DNA of 64,000 nt from NCBI RefSeq assembly GCF_027580225.2, contig NC_073346.2, positions 949,001 to 1,013,000 of the forward strand. Direction: 5' to 3'. Shown here piece by piece: positions 1-11,281 of the stretch (its first letter is position 1; every line of letters starts with the position of its first letter). Made by a program: the position numbers and the translations under genes. The notes under the pieces were generated by a model. The model was not told the origin of the DNA. It ran no database searches and worked only from the letters and a program-made list of their open reading frames with translations. The stretch comes from Misgurnus anguillicaudatus (Eukaryota; Chordata; Actinopteri; Cypriniformes; Cobitidae).

Positions 1-445
1 CATTAACGACGACAGTGGGGCTTTTGGCCTTAGTCAAACGGGTTGGCACGTATGGTTGGGTTGTGATTTTGGCGCTTTCTTTCTATTGCGAATAGTATGC
101 CATACAGACCCGTTTGCCACTGAACCTGCATTAACGACGACAGTGGGGCTTCCGGCCTTAGTCAAACGGGTTGGCACGTATGGTCGGGTTGCGATTTTGG
201 CACTTTCTTGTGTCTTGTGAATAGTATGCCATACAGACCCGTTTGCCACTGAACCTGCATTAACGACGACAGTGGGGCCTCCAGCCTTAGTCAAACGGGT
301 TGACACGTATGGTCAGGTTGCGATGTTGGGCGTTTTCTCATGATCTTGTAAATAGTATGCAATATAGACCCGTTTTCCACTGAACCTGCATTAACGACGA
401 CAGTGGGGTTACAGGCCTTAGTCAAACGGGTCGACAGGTTTCATT
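1..445. repeat. Tandem satellite, unit about 128-131 bp, about 3.5 copies
   Basis: The word cattaacgacgacagtgggg starts at 1, 129, 258 and (nearly unchanged) 389, so the period is 128-131 bp. Each unit also carries gccatacagacccgtttgcc or a close variant, and units differ by scattered substitutions. The array runs off the left edge of the window, so its true copy number is unknown. An open frame on the minus strand across it is a by-product of the repeat. Confidence 0.9.
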
Positions 446-609
446 TTCTCTTAAAAATCGGAAGGTGACCCTTAGTTACCATATATACCGTCGCAGTGGG
501 CCCCCAATTTGCAAAATCCTCAACTGTGGATAAAACAATTATGCCTCAATAGTTAGTCTGTCTGAAACTAAGCTGATTAAACCACATCACTGTGTGACAC
601 TTGCATTAC
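446..609. other. No recognisable feature
   Basis: Short single-copy-looking stretch between the satellite and a LINE tail. I see no coding potential or repeat structure here. Confidence 0.5.
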
Positions 610-1223
610 ATGTGAACGGCCCCTACGCTAATATGATTTTGTTTTTCTCTCCCTGTCTCGTCCCTGGGTCCCATTGACCCTGAGGACAATGGGACAAACA
701 GACCCAGTTCCGGTAGATGTGAAAGTCGGCACACCTCTGATCTACTGGTCGTCCTTCAATGTGATGCCCAGCTGATGCCTGACCAACGACCATCGGCAGG
801 ACCCGCTTAATACCCGCTTAATCTCTGCTTAATCTCCGCTTAAGCTCCTTATCCGTTTATATGTGTGTATATACATGTATATCTCCCAAGGGTTTTTCCC
901 TCCTAGGACTTTTATTTTTATTTCCTCGGCTAAACAACCCGGGGTTTTTGTTTTTTTTCTCCTAGGGGGTTTTTTACCCCGGGGAGGTAGCCTGCTTTGG
1001 CTTAACTTAGCTTCTTCTTCTAGACGTTACATTAGTAATATGCTCGCTCATAATGTCGCGTCATAGCCGCAGCAAATTTGACTGCTTATGCTATTGTGTA
1101 TTATGTTATGCTTTCTGTCGTTTTTCTGTGCTTTTACTGCTTCTATTAATGTAAAGCTGCTTTGAAACAATTGAGTATTGTGAAAAGCGCTATATAAATG
1201 AAATTGAATTGAATTGAATTGAA
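610..1223 (+). repeat. 3' end of an L2/CR1-type LINE, ending in an ATTGA-type tail
   Basis: The end reads gcgctatataaatgaaattg followed by a short ATTGA repeat, preceded by taaagctgctttgaaacaat. This is a familiar fish non-LTR tail, and a reverse copy of the same tail lies at 47371-47515. No RT coding sequence precedes it, so it is a 5'-truncated copy; the left boundary is approximate. It abuts the truncated left end of the old DIRS copy at 1223/1224. Confidence 0.6.
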
Positions 1224-1358
1224 TAATGCTGGCGTCGCTCCGCCAGGTGCCTTTATAAGCAGCAGGTGCAAATATGGAAATTAGCTTTTTCGCTTCGAAA
1301 GCCGGCATTATCTGCTACTGAGAAGCTACTTGCTCTTCTGGGAATGGTTGCTGAAGTT
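1224..1358 (+). repeat. Truncated left inverted terminal repeat and leader of the old DIRS copy
   Basis: The stretch gcaggtgcaaatatggaaat near 1261-1280 is the reverse complement of sequence near 10535-10555 at the right end. The following ttcgcttcgaaagccggc matches 40263-40280 of the younger copy. The match to the younger copy stops near 1358, where the LINE begins, and resumes at about 5136. Confidence 0.75.
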
Positions 1359-4300
1359 GATTGACAAGCAGATGCGCGTCTTACCCGTTTTATTTGTCTT
1401 TTACGTGTCTCAGTGTTTATTTTGCGTCCCCTTATTGTCTTACGATCGACTCGCTTTGCTAGATCTGCGCAGCTCATTTCTGGAAGCAATCCAAGCAGAG
1501 CCTACCCGTTTTGTTTTTGAGCCGTGTGGCGTCCTGCCATTGGAGATACGGAACTGTTTCTGCCACTGGACTGCTGATCCTAAACGGAAAAAACGGAAAA
1601 GGAAACGGGGAAGGCGGGCTGGTCTCCTGGTTAGATGGAAACTTCACGTTAAATCGGGCTGTATACCCCGTGCTCCTGGCACGACATGGAAGGCTAACTG
1701 GCGCTCAATGTGCACAGGATACTCACCGACTACGCGCCCTCGCTGGCTTCACCCTGTTTTCCCAGACTCGATGCCCGAGCTTCGACCGACGTATCCCTCC
1801 CTCAATACACCAGCGCGGCCTACCGGGTTTAATTTGGATAATCTCCGTCCATTATGCAGAGCTCCAGTCTCACCCTGTGGATCTATCTCTTCTCCTAAAA
1901 TGGCGCTGATCAACGCGCGTTCTTTGACAAATAAAACTTTTTTACTAAATGATTTTTTTTCTCTCTCATAAGTTGGACTGTCTATTCATCACAGAAACTT
2001 GGATGCAGGTAGGAGATTTGTCTCCCCTCTCTGATCTTGTTCCTAATGATTGTTCATTTTTTAACTCTCCACGACTGGAAGGGGAGGCGGATTAGTGACT
2101 ATCCTAAAAAAGCCAATACACTCACGCTGTCAGAAAATTTCGGTCAGAGACTTTTCTAGCTTCGAAGTTCAGCTTATAAGCCTTGAGTGGAACAGCCCTA
2201 TTTTGTTTGCGGTATTATATCGCCCCTCTCATATGACTCAGCACTTCATTGCCGACCTGACGGAGCTTATAGGGTTTGTTACCACAAAATACGACCGTTT
2301 CGTTCTACTCTGTGATTTTAATGTCCACGTCTGCTGCCCTCAAAACTCCCTGTCAAAGGAGTTCTTGATTTTAATAGACTCGTTTAACCTTACACAATGG
2401 GTGAAAGAGCCCACCCATCTACAGGGGCACACGCTGGACTTAATACTCACCTATGGGCTTTCTCTCGCTGAGCTTACTCTCTCTGACATAATGATATCGG
2501 ATCACAAACCAATTATTTTCTCCCCCTCTCTACAACAACTGTCTGTTCCACATGAGAGTTTTAAGGTATCACGTGTTTATTCTACACATTTTCAATCGGA
2601 TCTGACTGCCCAGTGGTCTCTGGATGAATTTGAATCTGATTTGAACGTTTTCCAACAATTTGAGCTACTACAAAACACCTGGACTACAACTTTAAATGAG
2701 ACTGCTCCGTTTAAAGTTTTTAAACCCCTTCACACAAAACTTGGAAAGTGGTGTACTACTGACACTCGCTCCCTGAGGCAAGCATGCAGAAAAATGGAGC
2801 GTAAATGGAAGAAAGACAAGCTGCAATCATCACTTGATATGTTTAAACTTTCACTGACAGCGTACCAGGCTGCGGCTAAATCCGCAAGAGCAGCTTATTT
2901 TTCTAACATGATTCTCTGTAACAAAAACAAACCCAAAGTTCTATTTTCTGCTATTAACTCATTACTTAATCCTCCTACAAACTCCCTACCTAACCCCTCA
3001 GACAAACTATGTGAAGGTTTCTTGAGCTTTTTTACTTATAAAATCACACATTTAAGGTCTCAGGTGGCCACTTCCTATGCCACCTTACCAACGATAGCTG
3101 ATACCCAGACCATCTGTGTATGGGAAAATTTTGATCTCGTCTTGCTTCAACATCTGTCTGAGATTATTGATTCTCTTAAACCCTCTCTGTGCCCTTATGA
3201 TGTTATTCATCCTCGATTTCTGAAATTAATTTTTGAGTCTGTTGGCCTTACGCTGCTTATCTTTATTAACAACTGTCTGGCCACAGGTGTGATCCCTCCT
3301 GCTTTGAAACAAGCAGCTGTCACCCCCTTGCTCAAGAAGCCCTCTCTTGATACGTCTATAAAGAGTAACTTCCGTCCTATTTCAGTTTAACCATTTATTT
3401 CAAAGGTATTAGAAAAAATTGTGTTAAAGCAGTTTCAATCCTTCCTCAGCACTTGTCACATCTCTGAATGCTTCCAATGGGGTTTAAACCGCTCCACAGT
3501 ACCGAGTCGGCCCTATTAAGGGTTCTGAATGACATTCTGGTTACCACTGATTCTGGGGATTCTGTGATTTTAATTCTTCTTGACTTAACTGCAGCTTTCG
3601 ATACTATTGACCATCAGCTGCTTTTATCGAGATTAAATGAATTTGTGGGTCTAAAAGGCCAAGTTTTAAAGTGGTTTTATTCCTATTTAACTGACCGTTA
3701 TTTCTCAGTTAAAATTGGTAAATGTACCTCCTCTGCTGCTAGTCTTAAGTGTGGCCTTCAACAGGGCTCAATTTTATCTCCGCTGCTTTTCTCTCTGTAT
3801 CTGCTTCCGTTAGGTGCAATTTTGAGAAAGCACGGGGTTTCGTATCATTTTTATGCAGACGATACCCAGATCTACCTACCAATGAAAAGAAATGATCCCT
3901 CTAATATCGCCACACTTTTTAGATGCCTTGATGAAGTTAAGACCTGGTTGTCAACCAACTTTCTATTTCTTAATAACTCTAAAACAGAGGTCATTGTATT
4001 TGACCCTTCAGTTAGCTCTAATGTAGACACCTCGTGTCTGGATGATCTGGCTGTCTACCAAACACACTGTGTTAGAAATCTTGGTTTTTTATTAGACTCC
4101 AAGCTTTCTTTAGAAAAACAAGTGTCTTCAGTAGTCGCCTCTAGTTTTTTCCAACTCCGTTTACTCTCTAAAATTAAAGCTGCTTTGCCTGTGCAATCAC
4201 TTGAGATGGCGGTCAATGCTTTTATTGTGTTACGATTAGATTATTGTAATTCCTTATATAGCGGCATCTCGAAATCCCAACTATCCCGGCTTCAATTAGT

Positions 4301-5135
4301 TCAAAATGCTGCAGCTAGATTTCTCAGAAAAGGCCGCAAATATGATCATATTACCCCTCTTCTACGTGACCTCCATTGGCTACCAGTGCAATACAGGATT
4401 AAGTTTAAAATCATTCTGTTTGTATACAAATGCCTTCATAACCAGGCTCCTCCCTACCTATCAAAATTGCTTAGTCCATATACACCACCCAGAGAACTAC
4501 GCTCCAGCTCGCAAAGTTTGCTTACTGCTCCTGCTGCCAGACTAAAACGCAGAGGAGATAGAGCATTTTCAATTATAGGCCCTAGTTTATGGAATAGCCT
4601 TCCAAGCCATATAAGAGTTGCACCTTCCCTGAGCACTTTTAAATCTCTACTGACAATGTATCTATTTTTCTTGGCCTATGGAATTTAGCTGAACATTTAT
4701 CATTTTAAATGTCATGAGTTATTCTATGCACTGATACAGGTTTTAAAAATTTTGAGCTCGGTCAACCGACATGTGCCATTACATTTTCCATATGTTTGAT
4801 CGGCACAGTGAGTTACCTATTGATACGAGCTTTAATCTGTCTGCTGTATTAGATCTTATTGATATGAGTTTTAATTGTCTGCTGTGATATGTTTTTGTAT
4901 TTCTTGTAATTTTTTGCACTCAGTCAACTGACTGGTGATGCTCTGAGTTCTGTCAACTGACATGAATTAAGGAGGCAATGTGCAAATTAGCACTGTGTCT
5001 ATGTTTTCTATTTCCCTGTTATTTATAAATGTGGTTTTATTGTTGATGTCTTGATCTGTTGCCACTATGGAAAGCACTTTGGGCAGTCCTGAACTGTAAA
5101 AAAGTGCTATAGAAATAAACGAACTTGAACTTGAA
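1359..5135 (+). mobile_element. L2-type non-LTR retrotransposon (LINE), nested in the old DIRS element
   Basis: The element holds a decayed endonuclease-reverse transcriptase ORF (to 4688) and a 3' UTR of about 450 bp ending in agtgctatagaaataaacg followed by a GAACTT repeat. The DIRS leader is interrupted exactly over this span, as comparison with 40330-40360 shows, so the LINE inserted after the DIRS element. The 5' end is inferred from where the DIRS match stops. I see no long target duplication. No separate ORF1 is present, so it is either a single-ORF subfamily or 5'-truncated. Confidence 0.85.
1360..4688 (+). pseudogene. LINE endonuclease-reverse transcriptase (ORF2), broken
   Basis: It would nick target DNA and copy the LINE RNA at the nick (target-primed reverse transcription). 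The N-terminal part has a basic KRKKRKRKRG stretch and then the start of an AP-type endonuclease (ARSLTNKTFLLNDFF, ending 1971). Endonuclease motifs follow: FITETW, LCDFNVH, THLQGHTLDLIL and ISDHKPI (about 1975-2515). The RT domain runs from about 3300 to 4690 with LKKPSLD, FRPIS, DLTAAFDTIDH, GLQQGSILSPLLF and the catalytic FYADDTQIY near 3850. Breaks visible by eye: a shift in the T-run near 1955, a shift near 2078, an in-frame TAA at about 3388, and a one-base loss near 3481. The YADDTQ context and the tail fit the L2 clade, which I judge from motifs only. Confidence 0.88.
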
Positions 5136-5337
5136 CAGTACTAACACAGCGGACGCTCGCAGTATTCCACTGCTCTGCATATTTTTTGTTTTGAGTTTAG
5201 TGTGTGCGTTGCCTCTCCCTGTGCACATCATCAGCTGAGCACCTAAAGAGTGATTTCCCTAATAGAGTGATACGTGAGAGCTCTGTGTCTTTTTAAAGAC
5301 AGCCACTCTCTCGTATATTCGGAGATCAGCGTCCTTT

Positions 5338-6715
5338 TCAGGATTGCTTTTCGTCCGTGCGATCTTGGATGCGAGAGGTATAAGGGTTCCAGTGATGGTC
5401 ACGAGCGCTGTCTTTGTGCTTAGGCATCAAGCACTCCGAGGCTGCATTCGTGGAGAGTTTTTTGTTCTCTCTGTGAGAGCATAACCCTCTTGGATTGCGG
5501 AGACGACTGACGTTTCTACGGGAATGCTGTCTGCGCCTTTGCAGTGCTGACGCCGCCACGGTGCGGCTGTCAAGCGCTCGCAGGACGCTCTTCACATCCC
5601 TACGCTGAGTAGGACGGAGGATGCGTCCTCCACCTACCGGCCTTCTCATCCTCAGCCGGTTGAGGCTCCGGTGGAGACTGCAGAGTCGTGTTCTACGATT
5701 TCTGCCAAATCCATGGGACCTCCTTCTGGTCCCGTCACTTCTGCAGCATCAGAGGGTGTCCATTTTTTCCTCCGAGGCGGAGTCGTCCCGGAGATGGCGG
5801 CCGTGCCCGCTCGAGCGGCGGAAACGGTAGAGTTGGAGAGGTTAACCCCTCTCCGCCCAAACCGTACCGCCCACATGATTGGTACTTCGGAGCTGCTCGG
5901 GCATCTCGGTCCTCTCCTCCTGTGCCTTTCTTTCCTGACGGCACGAAGAGCTGACGTGATTTGCGGCCTTCTCGGCCGTTCAGCTTTCACTCCTCACCTC
6001 CCTCACCAACCAACGGAGCCGCTTAGGGCGGGGACCCCTTCAGTGGAGCGGGGGGTTGCGATGCAGCTGCGTTCCTGGAGGGACCACCCAACCCTTCCCT
6101 CCCGTGTTTGTAGGCAGTCGTCCGGTTTCGGGCGATGTCCGTCAGGCATGCGGAGAGGTGGCTTCAGCCCTGCATGCAATAACGTTGCTACAGGTTCACC
6201 AAGGATTTACGAGGGAGGCCGCGACCTTCAGTCGTGCGATGTCCACCACAGTGGTTCAAGATCGCCACCTTTGGCTGTGTCTGGCTGACATGACGGACGC
6301 AGACGAGAACAACTTCTTGAATGCTCCTGCCTCACAGACCGGCCTCTTCGGCGAGCCCGTGGAGTCGTACAGCTCCGCAGACTGAGGCGATCTCCTAGGT
6401 CATGCCCCGGCGAAAGAGAGCTGCCCTTGGTCCACCACGCCGGCTCCTCAGTCTGCCTCTCGCCGTCAGCGTCCTGTGGCGGTCACTTCCGTTCCCCTCC
6501 TCGGACCCCATCTCGGCAGCGCAGGGGAACCGGTCGTCAGCAGCTCGCCCCGCCCTCTTAGCCGCTTCCCGTGAAAATCTGGAGTTTAAGTGGCCAGTGA
6601 CGGGCGACCCGGATTGGCAGAGGTCGGGTGGAAAATTCTTGGTTTGCATGTGTTCCACCGGCTGTTCAGCCGGTACCCACTTAACCACACATAAGAGTGC
6701 ATTCCTCTTCCCTCT
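5338..6715 (+). pseudogene. Gag-like ORF of the old DIRS copy, degenerate
   Basis: It aligns with 40562-42009 of the younger DIRS copy. Matches include the start region gcgtccttttcaggat at about 5329, MSTTVVQDRHLWLCLADM-like coding near 6240, and the downstream caccggctgttcagccgg at 6656. There are many frameshifts, so the frame keeps changing and no long product survives. The role in a live element would be the structural protein that packages DIRS RNA. Confidence 0.75.
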
Positions 6716-8840
6716 CCAGGTCTCCAGAGGATCGAGAGAGCCGTGAGCGGGCACACACCAGCTCACCCTACCTCTCCTCTATCGCCAGCGGGTGTCCTGA
6801 GGAGTCCGAGCTCTCCACTGAGGAGAACGGACCACCATCACCTTCATCTGAGTCTGCGCTCTCCGCAGAGGAGACCAGACGACCATCACCCTCAGCGGGC
6901 TCAGGTCAGTGTCACACACACATACTGTAGATGTTTATGCTGTCACAGCAGACGCACCGGCAGTCCCACCTGTCTTGCTTCCCTGCCCCACTGCGGGTAC
7001 TTCGGTAGGGTCGTTATTTCTCCTCGTACGGTGCCTGGGTGCTTGGCTTCAGTTCCCAGCCCGTTTCGTTGGGTTTTACGCACGATCCGCCTCGGTTACA
7101 AAATACAATTACCGGCACACCCCAAAATTCTCGGGCTTTTGTTTCACTATAGTGAAAGTGTCCGATGCACATGTACTGCGTGCAAAAGTCGATGTCCTGC
7201 TGGCGAAGGATGTATCGAGCCGGTCCCTCTTACCGAGATAATGATAATAGGGTTTTTCCAGCCTTTATCTCATAGTACCCAAAATACGCGGCGGGTTACG
7301 ATCGATTTGATTTACGCACCGGCTCTACAAAGGTGATCCTTTAGGATGATAACGCAGAGGCTCATATTTCAATATTCAGATCGGTTTGCAGCCTTAGACC
7401 TGTAAGACGTGTACTTTATGTGTCCATCTCCCCTCGCCTTAGACCGTTTTTCGCTCTGCGTCGTGGGGTGGGCATATTAATACTAAGTACACCATTCGAG
7501 TTGTCTCTCTCTCTCCGTGTCTCCATGAAAGTGCTAGTCACGGCATTAAAATCTCAGAGAGAGAGCGTTGTTCGCATTCTGCTTTTATTTACGTCGACTT
7601 ATAATAGCCCGTTCTTGGCAGACGTGCGCGAACACAGAGAGTTAATGCTTCGGCATCTCGCTCGTTTAAGTCATCAGGTCGACTGGGAAAGAGCAACTTT
7701 GCCCCGTGCAGAGGATCCTTTTTCTCAGTATGGAAATAGACTCGATCGACTAATTGGCATGTTTTACAAGAGCGCGCTACCAGTCAGTTCTGACTTGCCT
7801 CGGGTTAATTCGAGGGAAGTACGCGGTCCCTCTGAAACAATTTCAGAAGCTCCTAGACATATGGCAGCAGCTGCGGCTGTGACACTGCTCGAGCTGCTTC
7901 ATATGAGACCGCTTCAGCGTTGGCTTTACGATCGAGTCTCGAGGAGAGCGTGGCGCACCGACATACACCGTGTAAACATTACACCTGTGTATCATTTCAA
8001 TTTTACCCCATAGTAGACCCAGCATTTCTGATAGCAAGATATGCCCCTGAGGGGTCTCCTGGCATTCTGTAGCATGCGATGCCCTAAGCACGGGATGATC
8101 AGCCACGTATGACGGGCTTGCAGTCTCAGGGGTGTGCATACCACCCCAACTGCCGCGAGCGGTGTGCTGTATATCTGGGACTTGTACGTTCCGCTATGGA
8201 GATGCGAGGGAAGGATGTATTAGCCGACACCGACAACATTGCGACTGTTGCGTTATTTACCGTTAAGGCGGTTTTGCGCTCTCGTCACCTGTCGCATCTC
8301 GCTTGTCATCTCCTCCTTTGGAGTCAGAAGCATCTGAGGTCCCTTCGTGCCATTTACATCCCGGGTTCGCTCAATACAGCGGCAGACGCGCTTTCCCGAG
8401 CTGCGCGCCCCGGCGAATGGCAACTCTACCCCCAGACAGTCCAGCTAATTTGGAAGATGTTCGGTTGTGCGTAGATAGATCTGTTTGCGTCGCCGGACGA
8501 TACCCACTGTCGCCTATTTTATTCACTAACCGAGAGCAGCCTCGGCTTGGGAGCGTTGGCACACAGCTGGCCACGGGGGATGCGCAAATACGCATTCCTT
8601 CCAGTGAGCTTAATTGCGCAGACACTGTGCAAAGTCAGGCAGGACGAGGAGAGCCTTTTATTAATCGTACGTACTGGACGACCTGGATTTGGTTTCATAG
8701 TTAATGCTCCTCGCGACAGCCCTCCCTGGCGGATTCCCCTGAGGAAGGACTTTCTTTCTCAAGGAAGGGGCACATTTGGCACTCGCGCCCCGACCTGTGG
8801 GATCTCCATGTATGGTCGTTGAGCGCGCGCAAGGTTTAGG
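6716..8840 (+). pseudogene. Reverse transcriptase/RNase H ORF of the old DIRS copy, degenerate
   Basis: It aligns with 42185-44307. Surviving blocks include the stretch around 7855-7990 (HMAAAAAVTLLELLHMRPL and onward), the RNase H tail coding IPGSLNTAADALSRAARPG near 8360, and the VSLIAQTLCKVRQDEE block near 8605. The catalytic YLDDWLI region found in the younger copy is not recognisable as an intact frame near 7570-7600. Several stops and shifts show that it is non-functional. Confidence 0.8.
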
Positions 8841-9897
8841 TGATTTATCGCAAGCGGTATCTAACACCATCGATACGGTTCGAGCACCGTCCACGGGACG
8901 GACTTACGCGCTTAATGAAACCTTTTTCGTCACCTGGTGCTCTTTGCAACGCGAGGACCCCAGAGAATGCCCATTAACATTGTGCTTTTATATCTTCAAC
9001 ATAGGTTAGATGGTAGGCTGTCCCTCCGCCATTAAAGTTGATATCGCCGCTATTTCTGCTCATCACTCACTTATCAACGGCAGATCAGTTGGCCAGCATG
9101 ATTTAGTTACTACATTTTAAGAGTCGCTCGCAGGCTAAACCCTTCGCGCCCTCCCTCTTTCCTCCTGAGACCTGTCCATGGTGCTGAAGCCTTCAGGTAT
9201 CCCATTTGAGCCTTTGCAGTCTGCGAGTCTGAAGTTTTTTATCAATGAAAACTCTGACCCTGCTAGCATTGGCCTCCATGAAGAGAGTAGGGGATTTACA
9301 TGCATTCTCTGACGATTCGTGCCTTTAGTTTGTTCTGCTGTCTCACTGAGACCCAGACCAGGCTACGTGCCCAAAGTTCCCACCACTCCCTTCAGAGATC
9401 AAGCGCTGCCCCCGGAGGAGGCAGACCCAACCATGGCTCTGTTGTGCCCCGTACGCGCACTGCGACTCTACGTGGTTCGCACGCAAAGCCTCAGGACCTC
9501 AGACCAGCTCTTTGTTTGTTACGGTGGTCAGCAAAGAGGGAAAGCTGTCACTAAGCAGAGGATGTCTCTTTGGATAGTTGTTACTATCGCCCTTGCTTAT
9601 AATCTGCAGGGTATTTCTTGCCCCTTTAATTTGAGAGCGCACTTCACACGGAGTGTTGCCTCATTTTGGGCTATCGCTCGTGGTTCCTCGCTAACAGACA
9701 TCTGCAGAGCTGCTGGTTGGACGACACCTAATACGTTCATTAGATTTTACAGTGTTCGTATCGAGCCTGTATCCTCTCGTGTTTTTTCCCTCACCAGGGA
9801 GAGCACGGAGAGCAGACTCGCAAGTCGGCTTGCAGCCTCCGACTGGTGCTCCAAATTGAGTTTCAGTATGGAAGGCCATCAGAGCAAAAATGCGTAA
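8770..9897 (+). pseudogene. Tyrosine recombinase ORF of the old DIRS copy, degenerate
   Basis: The N-terminal part (QAVSNTIDTVRAPSTGRTYA) lies near 8850-8910 and stops early. The C-terminal part is open over about 9319-9897 and keeps the catalytic neighbourhood: RAHFTR (second Arg, with the preceding His) near 9637, and the nucleophile tyrosine in TFIRFYSV near 9748. An in-frame TGA followed by gacctgtcc at 9166-9168 matches the TGA at 44640-44642 in the younger copy. Several shifts separate the parts, so no product is made. Confidence 0.82.
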
Positions 9898-10735
9898 TGG
9901 TTTGAATTGCTCTTCCTCCGCTGCCTTGGCAGCCTTTGTTGCGGAGCATTGGCTGTCAGCTTTTCACTAGCTGTATCCTCGCGAACCTACTTGTCTGGCT
10001 CGGGCTCCACATTGCGTCCCACCGGGTTCCTTTGTGAGTATTATTCTGTGGGGTTAATCCTACCAGCCCACGTTTCCCTTAGCAAAGCACTGCTTTGCTT
10101 ACACAGCCATGGCTGTCCTTTATTACTTTTATTCGTCCACCATTAGCCCTTAAGAGGGGCGTTGGCTTCCGCAGCGTTCCTATTCCGCTCAGGTAGGGCG
10201 CTTCCAAGTCGCTGGCGCTTCTGTGGGGTTAAAGGAACATCTAGTGCCCGGCCTTTCTGCCTTATCCTATTTCTCCATTTCCTTAAGGGAATTTGGGGGT
10301 TTTTTTGCAGACACTGGAAGAGGTCAGCCCCTAGTGGCGTTTTTGTAGGGATTCCCAATTCGTTGGTCACGACGTGACGTCGTAGTGACCGACTGAAAGG
10401 GAACGTCTCGGTTACCGATGTAACCCTCGTTCCCTGAAGGAGGGAACGGAGACGTCACGTCTCGTCGCCACAGGTGCTGCTCCCTGCTGTCGGCCGGTCA
10501 TTTTCCCGGCTTTCTCAGCGAAAAGAAGCTAATTTCCATATTTGCACCTGCTGCTTATAAAGGCACCTGGCGGGGTGGCGCCAGCATTATGCAAATATCT
10601 CAATGCCAAGTTCATTGGCGTTTTAGTAGTTTACGAAGCAGATTGGTCTCTCTAAGCAAGTTCCCAATTCGTCGGTCACGACGTGACGTCTCCGTTCCCT
10701 CCTTCAGGGAACGAGGGTTACATCCGTAACCGAGG
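9898..10735 (+). repeat. 3' UTR, internal complementary region and right terminus of the old DIRS copy
   Basis: From 10352, ttcccaattcgttggtcacg begins the internal complementary region. At about 10405 gaaagggaac joins gtctcgg, the same junction as in the younger copy. The right terminus ends near 10735 with the segment gttacatccgtaaccgagg. The 3' UTR matches 45306-45870 loosely. Confidence 0.8.
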
Positions 10736-10739
10736 CGTT

Positions 10740-11196
10740 CTCATATGTACCGAATCTCACTAAGCAAACGCTCAAACAGGTGCTATCTTTACTAATCGAC
10801 TGCAGATTTAAATATAATACATATACATTCTCGACTGAACTAATCTTAAAACTACACTTTGTGACCAAGAAACGGTAAAATAAAGAAACGGCTTTTCCGT
10901 CCATTGAGTTGTTATGAGATTCAAAGCAGCCGAAAGTGTTACCTGTCATTCTGGCCGCCCTCAAATCTGTGGCGGAAGAAAGTAGTTCCCAAACAAAGAG
11001 GCTTTTAAAATAACACTGTTGTTGTTTTCTAGTTTTCTATTTTCAAACGTGTGGCATCAAACTGTTGTATAAAAGCAATATTGCTCTCGGAGTCGTGTGA
11101 TATAGCTCTATATCATCATACGGCCTCGTGCCTCTGGCCTAATCAGAGCCGTGATGATACAGAGCTATATCACACTCCTACTCGAGCGATATTGCT
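10740..11196. repeat. Dispersed repeat with a 123-bp terminal hairpin (copy 1)
   Basis: The last part (11074-11196) is an imperfect inverted repeat: it opens agcaatattgctctcgg and closes cgagcgatattgct, with inner arms gtgatatagctctatatcat and atacagagctatatcacac around a spacer of about 30 bp. A second copy at 27840-28250 shares the hairpin and scattered upstream blocks such as tacatatacattctcg and gttttctagttttct. I do not recognise the superfamily, and the left boundary is approximate. Confidence 0.65.

Positions 11197-11280
<84 letters not shown>
11197..11280. repeat. (TA)n microsatellite
   Basis: About 80 bp of alternating TA directly follows the hairpin repeat. The tyrosine-isoleucine-rich open frame across it is an artefact. 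Confidence 0.95.

Positions 11281-11281
<1 letters not shown>

Larger units (their letters stand above)
1224..10735 (+). mobile_element. Old, degenerate DIRS-type retrotransposon, interrupted by a LINE
   Basis: This aligns by eye in order with the better copy at 40071-46266: left terminal region (1224-1358), leader and gag (5136-6715), RT/RNase H (6716-8840), tyrosine recombinase (about 8770-9897), 3' UTR, internal complementary region (from 10352) and right terminus (to 10735). A 3.8 kb LINE sits between the first two parts. The outer part of the left terminus is missing: 1224-1290 matches the reverse complement of about 10533-10592, but the outermost segment has no counterpart. All ORFs carry many frameshifts and stops, so the copy is dead. 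Confidence 0.85.

Noticed and set aside
34..306. 90-codon minus-strand ORF with repeated peptide
   Set aside because: Product of the tandem satellite whose unit length allows an open frame; no protein character.
1..445. Possible CRISPR-like array
   Set aside because: The unit is about 130 bp with no short repeat/unique spacer alternation, and the genome is a vertebrate.
5652..6288. Overlapping plus- and minus-strand ORFs in the old DIRS copy
   Set aside because: GC-rich shadows over the degenerate gag region; they do not match the gag frame of the younger copy along their length.
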